Of a DNA stretch of 64,000 bases, positions 15,169 through 22,301 are shown piece by piece. The stretch's first letter is position 1; each line of letters begins with the position of its first letter. A program made the position numbers and the translations under genes. Origin of the DNA: JAXMCI01 sp046349435 (lineage in GTDB: Bacteria > Pseudomonadota > Alphaproteobacteria > Dongiales > Dongiaceae); the NCBI GenBank assembly GCA_046349435.1, contig JAXMCI010000034.1, positions 1 to 64,000 on the forward strand. The letters are read 5' to 3'. Below the pieces are notes generated by a model. That model made no database searches, was not told where the DNA came from, and saw only the letters and a list, made by a program, of their open reading frames with translations.

Positions 15169-17982
15169 ATGAAATCGGTCCGGACGCGGGTCGCATGGGT
15201 GGAAGGGGATCGTCGCGTGATCTCGACGAAGCGGGTTCGCCGGCACAGCGCTCGGCCCGGTCCGGAATCAGCCATACCAGCATCCTCGGATCCGGCACTG
15301 CCGGGACGGGTCTGCCTCGTCACCGGCGAGATCGCGGGCCCGGATTTCAATGGCGGGATCGGCACCGCGAACCGGGGGCTGGCGCTGGCTCTGCGCAAGG
15401 CCGGCTTCGCGGTCGACGTGCTCTACACGCGGGTCGATGGCGGCGCGCCGTTCTGCTTCCGCGGCGACTTCGCCGACCAGGTGAGCGCGTTCGCGTCGCA
15501 CGGCATCCGGCTGATGTCGATACGCCACGAGGGACCGTGGAACGACTGGCCCGCGAAGTCCTTCCGCGCGATGGAGCATCTCGAGGCCGGGCGATACCAC
15601 CTTGCCTTCTTCAACGACACGCACGGCACCGGATTCTATCCCTTGCTGGCCCGGCGCACCGGCAATGCGCGGCTGTCCGGCACCACGATGTGCGTGGTCG
15701 CGCACAGCGCCACGCAATGGATCCAGCAGGTCAACGAGGCGCCGATCCCGACCATCGAGGACATCAAGCTGATGGAGATGGAGCGGCGGTCGCTCGAGCT
15801 GGCCGACATCGTCGTGTCGCCGAGCCGGCACCTGCTCGGCCGCTATCGCGGCTATGGCTGGTCGCTGCCGGAGGATTGCCGCGTCATCCCCAACCTGCTG
15901 CCCCCCGGCGAGTCTCTCGCCGGCATCGCGCCGGGCCGGTCCTGCGCGGTGACGGAGCCGGTCTTCTTCGGCCGGCTGGAGAGCCGCAAGGGGCTGTGGC
16001 TGTTCTGCAATGCGCTCGATCGCCTGAAGGCCGAGCTGGCCGGCCGCACCGTCACCTTCCTCGGCAAGCCGACCCTCGAGAACGGCGAATCGACCGCCTG
16101 CACGCTGCTGCGGCGCTCGGCGGCCTGGCCGTTCGAGATCCGCCTGCTGCTCGACTACGACCGCGACCAGGCGCTCGGCTACCTCCGCGGCGCGGGCCGG
16201 CTGGCGATCATGCCCTCGCTCGAGGAGAACAGCCCCTGCGCCATCCAGGAATGCCTCGAGCACGGCATTCCCTTCATCGCATCCAGCGGCAGCGGCGGCG
16301 CCGAGCTGCTGGCCGAGGGCTCGCGCCCGGACTGCCTGTTCGCGCCGACCGCGGCCGGCATCGCCGCCGCGCTGCGCCGCGCGCTCGCCGAGGGCGCGGT
16401 GACCGGCGCGCTCGCCTTCGACCCGGAGGAGAACGAGCGCCGCATGATGGGCTGGGTCGCGGCGGCGATCCGCACCGCGGCGCCGGCGCCGGCCGCGCCG
16501 GCGCGGCGCCGGGCCGCGGCCAGGCCGCCGCTGCTGCTCGCCCTGGTCCCGGCCGCGGCGACCGCCGACTTCGCCGCCGCGCAGGCGCGGCAGATCCTGC
16601 AGGCCTTTCCCGCCGGCGCGGAGCTGGTGCTGCTGGCGGCGCGGCCGGAAGCGCTGGCGGCGCGGCTGGCCGGCGAAGGGCTGGCGGCGGCCGTCGAGGC
16701 CGTCGCCGCGTCCTCGTTCGCCGCCGTGGCGACGCGGGCGGGCCGCGGCCCGCGGCGCGTCGCCGCCCTGTTCCATGTCGGACAGCCGGTCACGCCGGCG
16801 CTGGTCGAGCGCGCCCGCGCCTGCTTCGCCGCCGCCGGCGACATCGTCGCGGTCTCGGCCATGGTCGCCCGGCCGGACCGCGCCCCGTCCGGCCCGCTGC
16901 CCGAGCATGTCAGCGTGCCGGCCGGGCGCCGCATCGTCGACCGCTATCTGCTCGGCGGCTGCCCGGCGCTGATCCCGCTGTCGCAGGAGATGAACGCCGG
17001 CTTCGCCCTGTTCCGCAGCGAGGCGCTGGCCGGCCTCGCCTCGGTCGGCCCGCTCGACGCCCGCTACGGCCGGCCGAAGCGCGTCGTCGACTGGATCGAC
17101 GAGCTGCTCTTCACGCTCCAGGCGGGCGGGCATCGCTGGGAGCTGCTGCCCGACGGCACGCTCGACGTGCCGCCGGTGGCCGACGCGTTCGAGGTGTTCC
17201 GCCGCGGCGAGTTCCTGCGCGGGCTGGTGCAGCGGCAGCTGGGCTACGCGCCCGGCTCACACCAGGCGCTGCTGTCGCGGCTGGCCATCGAGTACGCGCT
17301 CGACGAGGACCGCCACCGGGCGGTCGAGCAATGCCTCGCCCCGATCGCCGACAAGCTCGGGGTGGTGCCGGCGGCGCTGTCCTGCAGCGACATGTCCTCC
17401 GATCACGCGCTTCGCCTGGTCGCCCGCATCGCCCATGCCGCCGGCCAGACCGAGCTGGCCGAGGAGCTGCTGGCGGAGCTGCTCGAGCCCGGGGCGGGTC
17501 CGGGCACGCTCGACGACATCGTGCGCCGTCGCGCCGCCGAGATCCGGTTGTTCGACCTGCTCTCGCGCGGCGCCTTCCGCCGCGTCAATCTCGATCACGA
17601 TTGGTCGCTGAAGACGTATGCCGGCGAGCGCGCGATCGAGCAGCATCCCAATCCGGTCAACGAGGGCCGGGCGACGCTGATCTTCCACGACGTCGACCTG
17701 CGCCAGGCCGAGCGCTTCCGGGCCGTCGTCAGGCTGCCGAGCAGCGCCGCCCTGCCGGTCCGCTTCCGCATCGAGGTGATCGCGCGCGACCGGTCGACGC
17801 AGTTCGACCTCGAGGAGACCGCGGCGCCGCTCGAGGCCCGCCCGGTCGAGTTCGCGCTGCCGGCCGGGCTCCGCACGCGCTCGGACATCCTGCTCACCAC
17901 CGAGATGGCGATCCGCATGGACAGCCCCCAGCACGCATGGGCGCAGTGGGTGGATCCGCGCTTCTGCGGCACCACCGCGTAG
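15169..17982 (+). CDS. Large two-part glycosyltransferase (GT4-like N-terminal half), paralogue 1
   Basis: 937 residues from ATG 15169. The N-terminal half (about 45-430) is GT-B/GT4-like: 'RVCLVTGEIAGPDFNGGIGT' with the N-terminal glycine loop, 'PVFFGRLESRKGLWLFCNAL' with the donor-phosphate R and K, and the E-x7-E pair E353/E361 in 'LEENSPCAIQECLEHGIPF'. After a Pro/Ala linker there is a second region (about 445-720) of Rossmann-like alternation without a motif I can name. A helical stretch and a C-terminal beta-rich part (about 800-937) follow. No membrane segment or signal, so cytoplasmic. It is followed after 11 bp by its paralogue. Donor and acceptor unknown; polysaccharide assembly is likely from context. 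Confidence 0.8.
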   Translation: MKSVRTRVAWVEGDRRVISTKRVRRHSARPGPESAIPASSDPALPGRVCLVTGEIAGPDFNGGIGTANRGLALALRKAGFAVDVLYTRVDGGAPFCFRGDFADQVSAFASHGIRLMSIRHEGPWNDWPAKSFRAMEHLEAGRYHLAFFNDTHGTGFYPLLARRTGNARLSGTTMCVVAHSATQWIQQVNEAPIPTIEDIKLMEMERRSLELADIVVSPSRHLLGRYRGYGWSLPEDCRVIPNLLPPGESLAGIAPGRSCAVTEPVFFGRLESRKGLWLFCNALDRLKAELAGRTVTFLGKPTLENGESTACTLLRRSAAWPFEIRLLLDYDRDQALGYLRGAGRLAIMPSLEENSPCAIQECLEHGIPFIASSGSGGAELLAEGSRPDCLFAPTAAGIAAALRRALAEGAVTGALAFDPEENERRMMGWVAAAIRTAAPAPAAPARRRAAARPPLLLALVPAAATADFAAAQARQILQAFPAGAELVLLAARPEALAARLAGEGLAAAVEAVAASSFAAVATRAGRGPRRVAALFHVGQPVTPALVERARACFAAAGDIVAVSAMVARPDRAPSGPLPEHVSVPAGRRIVDRYLLGGCPALIPLSQEMNAGFALFRSEALAGLASVGPLDARYGRPKRVVDWIDELLFTLQAGGHRWELLPDGTLDVPPVADAFEVFRRGEFLRGLVQRQLGYAPGSHQALLSRLAIEYALDEDRHRAVEQCLAPIADKLGVVPAALSCSDMSSDHALRLVARIAHAAGQTELAEELLAELLEPGAGPGTLDDIVRRRAAEIRLFDLLSRGAFRRVNLDHDWSLKTYAGERAIEQHPNPVNEGRATLIFHDVDLRQAERFRAVVRLPSSAALPVRFRIEVIARDRSTQFDLEETAAPLEARPVEFALPAGLRTRSDILLTTEMAIRMDSPQHAWAQWVDPRFCGTTA

Positions 17983-17993
17983 GAGGCGAAGCG

Positions 17994-20870
17994 ATGCCGG
18001 ACAGCAGCGACCGCCGCGCGCTTCCCCGCCTGTCGGACCTCGACCTGCGCGCCGGGGCGGCCCAGCGGCTCAAGGTCTGCGTCGTCACCTCGGAGATCAT
18101 GGGGCCGACCCGCAACGGCGGCATCGGCACCGCCACCAGCGGGCTGGTCGAGCATCTCGCCGCCGACGGCCACGAGGTCACCCTGCTCTACACCCAGGTG
18201 TGGCGGGGCACGCCGCTCTGCACCGAGCGGTCCTGGGAGCATTGGGTGCGCGAGTTCCGCGCCAGGGGCATCGAGCTCAGGCACATCCCGCACGGCGGCG
18301 ACTACGCCGACTGGCGCCACAAGAGCTGGCTGGTGAAGGATGCGCTGGCCGAGGGCGGCCACGACCTCGTCTATTTCAACGAGCATCACGGCAGCGGCTA
18401 CTACGCGCTGGCCGCCAAGCGGGCCGGCCTCGCGCCGTTCGCCGAGCAGGTGCATTGCGTCATCACCCACGGCGCGATCGAGTGGGTGCTCGAGACCAAC
18501 GACCAGTATATCGAGCGCCGCAGCGACCTCGAGATGATCGGCTTCGAGCGGCGCAGCGTCGAGTGGGCCGACGTGGTCATCGGGCCGAGCGAGTACCTGC
18601 TGCGGGAATATGCCCGCTACGGCTGGCGCCTGCCGCCACGGACCTTCTGCCAGCCCTATCCGCTGTTCCGCGCTCCGGCGGCCTGCGATGCCGAGCCGCG
18701 CGCGGTCGACGAGATCGTCTTCTTCGGCCGGCTCGAGCCGCGCAAGGGGCTCTGGCTGTTCTGCGAGGCGCTCGAGCTGCTGGGCGAGCGGCTGCGCGGC
18801 CGGACCGTGACCTTCATGGGCCGGATGACGGAGATCTCCGGCCATTCCTCGGGCGCGCTGCTCGCCGCCCGCGCCGCCCGCTGGCCGTTCCGCATGCGCC
18901 TGCTGACCCGCCTCGGGCCGCCGCAGGCGCTCGCCTACCTGGCCGGGCCGGGCCGCCTGGCGGTGATGCCGTCGCTGGCCGACAACAGCCCCTGCGTCGT
19001 CTACGAGTGCATGGAGAACGCCATCCCCTTCGTGACGACGCTGGGCAGCGGCGCCGACGAGCTGATCGACCCGGGCTGCTGGCCGGACGTCATGGTGGCG
19101 CCCACCGCCGACGCGCTGGCGCGGCGGCTCGAGGCGATCCTCGACGGGGGCGCCCGGCTCGCCCGGCCGCGCTTCGATCCGGCGGAGAATCTGCGGACCT
19201 GGACGGCCTGGCACGACGCGCTCTCGGCCGAGCCAGCGCGCTTCCGCGCCGCCCCGGCCGAGCCGGCGACGGCGCCCGACGCGGCCGATCCGGAGGTCCC
19301 GGCGATCCTGATCCTCACGATCGACCCGGACGGCCGCTCGCTGGGTGCGCTGCTGGACGGCATGGCGACGCATTTCCGGCGCTTCGGCGCTGCGGCCGGC
19401 CACCTGCTGCTGACCCGCGCCGGCGGGCCGGTGCGCGGGCTGCTCGCCGAGCTCCTGGCGGCGCCGGCCGAGGCGGCGGAAACCAGCGTCCTGGTGCTCG
19501 GCCAGGACGAGCTGGCCGAGGCGCGCCAGCTGCTGCTCGATGCCGACATCGTCATCGGCACCGCGACCGGCTGCGAGATCCAGACCACCTTCCTCGCCAA
19601 TGTGGTGCGGCTGTTCTCCGCAGGCTGCGCCGCCGCGGCCTCCTGCGTGATCGCCACGCCGGGGCGCGACGGCGACGACCCGGTCGTGGAGTCCCTGCCG
19701 GCGGGCGACGTCCCGGCGGTCGGCGCCCTGCGCGGCAGCGTCGCCTCCGAGCTGTGGGCGGTCTCCGTCCCGGCGCTGCGCGACGAGCTGGCCTCGCTGG
19801 CGCTGGACGAGCCGGACCATGGCGAGCTGGTCTCGGCCGAGTGGGTCGGCCACGCCGTGGCCCAGCGCTGCATGCTGAGCGGCAAGCCCTACCTGCTGCT
19901 GCCGATTCTCGGCGGGGTCCGCGCCGCCACCGTCGGTCCGACCGACGGCGATCGCCACTGGTACCGCATCGCGGCGCGCACGGCGGGCGATCTCGGGCTC
20001 GCCACCGTGGTCCATCCCGGCGCGGCGCCGTGGTTCGCCAGCCTGGCGCAGGGCCGCGGCCCAGGCGCCTCGGGCGGCGCCTGGCCGGCGCCGGAGCTGG
20101 CGTCGCTTCCCGCCGCGCACCCGCTGCGCATGGTGCCCGCCACCGGCGACACCGACACCGCCGAGCGGCTCGCCGCGGCGCTCGGCCGGCCGGGCACCGC
20201 CCTGCAGGTCCGCATGGCGCTGCGCCGGGATGTCGGCGGCATCGCCGAGACGCTCGAGCTGGCACACCGCGCCTGCGCCCTGCGGCCCGTGCTGGATCTG
20301 CTGGCGGTCATGCGCCGCGGCGTCGAGCGGCTCGATCCGGCACTGCCGCAGCCTGCCTCGGAGTCGCGGCTGGACGCCTTGCGCGACCGGTTGGTGGCCC
20401 GGGCCCTGGCCCGCCGGGGCCTCGGCGACCCGGGGCCGGAGGACGGCAGCGGGAGCCCGGTGTCCGCGCCGGGCGAGGACGTCGCGGCCGCGCCGGCCGC
20501 CGGAACGCCCCGCGCCTATTCCCGCGGCCTCGACTGCACGACGGTCGAGGGCACCGTCCGCCTGTCGCCGGCCCGGGCCGGCGGCCCGCCCTGGCGCCTG
20601 GTCTTCATCGATCTGCCGCTCGCCGGTCATCGGCGGCTCGTCGCGGGGCTGCGCGGCGTCGGCGCCGGCGCCACGACGGTCAGGCTCGCCTTGCTCGACC
20701 AGGTCCATGGCATCGAGCTCGCCGCCGGCGAGATGGCAGTGGCGGCCCGCGGCACCGAGCTGCTCGAGATCGAGCTTCCCGGCGTGCATGGCCCCGCCTG
20801 CCTGGTCGTGAGCTCCGCCTCGCCCGAGCATCGGCACGCCGCCGGCCTGGCGGAGCTGGCGATCCTGTAG
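17994..20870 (+). CDS. Large two-part glycosyltransferase (GT4-like N-terminal half), paralogue 2
   Basis: 958 residues, ATG 17994 with AGGAGG seven bases upstream, 11 bp after paralogue 1. The N-terminal half repeats the architecture: 'KVCVVTSEIMGPTRNGGIGT', 'EIVFFGRLEPRKGLWLFCEAL' and 'LADNSPCVVYECMENAIPF', in which the first acid of E-x7-E is Asp (D330/E338). 'WADVVIGPSEYLLREYARYG' is shared with paralogue 1. The middle region (about 430-740) and the terminal beta-rich part (about 840-958) have diverged far more than the GT half. The tandem suggests gene duplication with specialisation for two successive or alternative sugars. Confidence 0.8.
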   Translation: MPDSSDRRALPRLSDLDLRAGAAQRLKVCVVTSEIMGPTRNGGIGTATSGLVEHLAADGHEVTLLYTQVWRGTPLCTERSWEHWVREFRARGIELRHIPHGGDYADWRHKSWLVKDALAEGGHDLVYFNEHHGSGYYALAAKRAGLAPFAEQVHCVITHGAIEWVLETNDQYIERRSDLEMIGFERRSVEWADVVIGPSEYLLREYARYGWRLPPRTFCQPYPLFRAPAACDAEPRAVDEIVFFGRLEPRKGLWLFCEALELLGERLRGRTVTFMGRMTEISGHSSGALLAARAARWPFRMRLLTRLGPPQALAYLAGPGRLAVMPSLADNSPCVVYECMENAIPFVTTLGSGADELIDPGCWPDVMVAPTADALARRLEAILDGGARLARPRFDPAENLRTWTAWHDALSAEPARFRAAPAEPATAPDAADPEVPAILILTIDPDGRSLGALLDGMATHFRRFGAAAGHLLLTRAGGPVRGLLAELLAAPAEAAETSVLVLGQDELAEARQLLLDADIVIGTATGCEIQTTFLANVVRLFSAGCAAAASCVIATPGRDGDDPVVESLPAGDVPAVGALRGSVASELWAVSVPALRDELASLALDEPDHGELVSAEWVGHAVAQRCMLSGKPYLLLPILGGVRAATVGPTDGDRHWYRIAARTAGDLGLATVVHPGAAPWFASLAQGRGPGASGGAWPAPELASLPAAHPLRMVPATGDTDTAERLAAALGRPGTALQVRMALRRDVGGIAETLELAHRACALRPVLDLLAVMRRGVERLDPALPQPASESRLDALRDRLVARALARRGLGDPGPEDGSGSPVSAPGEDVAAAPAAGTPRAYSRGLDCTTVEGTVRLSPARAGGPPWRLVFIDLPLAGHRRLVAGLRGVGAGATTVRLALLDQVHGIELAAGEMAVAARGTELLEIELPGVHGPACLVVSSASPEHRHAAGLAELAIL

Positions 20871-20940
20871 CGGGGGTCGCGGCCCCGCAACCCCGGCCGT
20901 CAGTCCTGGTCAGCCGCTGTAGGTGCCGTTGCAGCGCCGC

Positions 20941-21040
20941 CGCCTTGCCGGCGGTCATCGGCCCGATGATCGAGGGCAGCAGCGTGCTCATCCGCGCGGC
21001 TGTCGGCCGCCCGCCGCTGCGCAGCATCAGCTCGACCCCC
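20941..21040 (-). pseudogene. Remnant of a paralogue of the downstream secreted protein
   Basis: On the minus strand this stretch reads 'GVELMLRSGGRPTAARMSTL' followed by 'LPSIIGPMTAGKAAALQ'. It aligns with 'LVELALRSGGQLTAERIAAL' and 'LPAVIGPLSAEKAEML' in the intact protein at 21453-21977. No start, signal peptide or downstream part is present, so only the core repeat of a duplicated copy remains. The rest of the 20871-21452 gap contains short CGCCGTT-type tandem stutters near 21240-21275 and no convincing gene. Confidence 0.6.
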
Positions 21041-21452
21041 GCGCCGCTCGGCCGGCCCGCTTCGGCGCGAGCCAGCTCGGACCCCGACAAACGTGAGTCA
21101 CAAGGGAGTCTGAGGACGTCTGCGCATCCTGCGGAGAAGTCGCTCTCGCCCCGCACGGACAACGGCCACGCCAGGTCGGCTATTCCACCGGACGGCAAAT
21201 GTTCCCAGGAACTTGATCTGGATATGACGAGGGTCGATCTTCGCCGCTCGCCGTTCGCCGTTCGCCGCTTGGCGGCGAGACGGCCATGCCGCCACGACGC
21301 GCGGGATCGTCGGATCCGGCGTCCGGCGGGCATGTAACCCGCCCTCGGCGCACTCTGCGTCCGCGAGCCCGGTCAGGTCGGAGGGAGCGATCCGCGGCAT
21401 GCCGCGGCTCTACCCCCGGAGGTGCGATGCGCCCTCCCGGGCGCGGTCGGGA

Positions 21453-21977
21453 TCAGCCGCGATAGGAGCCGTGGCCCCGGTCGTGGTGATTGTCGTTGTG
21501 CCTGTCCTTGCCTCCGTCCCTGTCCTTGCCCCCGTTCTGTACCCGGGCGAGCTGGATCCTCGCCGTGAACCGGTCGGCGACCGCGTGCATCAGGCGGGCG
21601 GCGTCGCCGTCCTGGAGGCCCGCTTCCGCGATCAGGCCGGTCATCGTCTCGAGGGCGGCCGCCTCGGCGTCGCCGCCCAGGCCGAGGCCGCGAATGGCCT
21701 CCATCAGGGCGGGCAGCATCTCGGCCTTCTCCGCGCTCAGCGGCCCGATCACGGCGGGCAGCAGCGCGGCGATGCGCTCCGCCGTGAGCTGGCCGCCGCT
21801 GCGCAGGGCCAGCTCGACCAGCGGGTCGCCCCTGCCGATCGCCTGCCGGGCCACGGAATGCACGGCCGGGGCGACGGGCGAGAGCAGCGGCGCGGCGTCG
21901 ACCGCCCCGCCCAGGACGGTCACGAAAGCGAAGGCGCTCGCGCTGCCCAGCAGTTTCAGCTTGTTCGTACGAGACAT
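21453..21977 (-). CDS. Secreted hypothetical protein with basic/His-rich tail
   Basis: 174 residues from ATG 21977; a longer frame exists upstream but runs through the low-GC leader and lacks coding character. Residues 1-30 form a Sec signal (KLKLLGSASAFAFVTVLGG, likely cleavage after VDA). The mature part is helical with 'PLVELALRSGGQLTAERIAA' and 'LLPAVIGPLSAEKAEMLPAL'. The last ~30 residues are very polar (GGKDRDGGKDRHNDNHHDRGH). I recognise no family. A decayed duplicate lies just downstream. It could be an envelope or metal-binding protein; function unknown. Confidence 0.65.
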   Translation of the reverse strand: MSRTNKLKLLGSASAFAFVTVLGGAVDAAPLLSPVAPAVHSVARQAIGRGDPLVELALRSGGQLTAERIAALLPAVIGPLSAEKAEMLPALMEAIRGLGLGGDAEAAALETMTGLIAEAGLQDGDAARLMHAVADRFTARIQLARVQNGGKDRDGGKDRHNDNHHDRGHGSYRG

Positions 21978-22301
21978 GCTCGCGGACCCCACACATTGCT
22001 GGACCCGGTTGCCGGATCCGGCCGCGGGCCCGCATGGCCCGCTTGGCACCCTGGAGCCTATCCGCGTGGATTTAATAGAGAATGAAGATCTCCAGGAATT
22101 CCGGGTCAACCGGCGATTTTTTACTTTCGATACGAGTAACCTCTTCGTAAAGCGCAGGCATTCCATGGAGAGGGTGAATAACCTGTATTATGTGTGCAGC
22201 ACTCCTGGTAATCGCCTGTTAGGGTGGGTTCCCGCGCTGCCGTGAAGGTATGGATCCTGCTAAGCTGACGCCGGCTGCAGGAGGCGGAGCGTGGAGAGGC
22301 G
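21978..22301. promoter_or_regulatory. Low-GC divergent intergenic region between secreted protein and LonB-like gene
   Basis: The span from about 22060 to 22215 is markedly AT-rich for this genome (for example TTTAATAGAGAATGAAGATC, and later GATTTTTTACTTTCGATACG). It separates two divergent genes, so it should contain both promoters. I could not assign a clear sigma-70, RpoH or EcfG pair. No gene or tRNA is visible here. Confidence 0.5.

Noticed and set aside
15195..17993. Open frame extending the second glycosyltransferase upstream through the whole first one
   Set aside because: It lies in a shifted frame of the first gene, has no domain, and the real start has an AGGAGG leader at 17994.
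17595..20837. A 3.2-kb open frame on the minus strand (1080 codons) opposite the second glycosyltransferase
   Set aside because: It is rich in Arg, Gly, Ala and Gln without any domain. It is what a high-GC gene produces in its antisense frame, and the plus strand holds a well-supported protein.
21098..21400. 100-codon minus-strand frame downstream of the secreted protein
   Set aside because: No ribosome-binding site, mixed composition, and overlap with stuttering CGCCGTT repeats; no evidence of coding.
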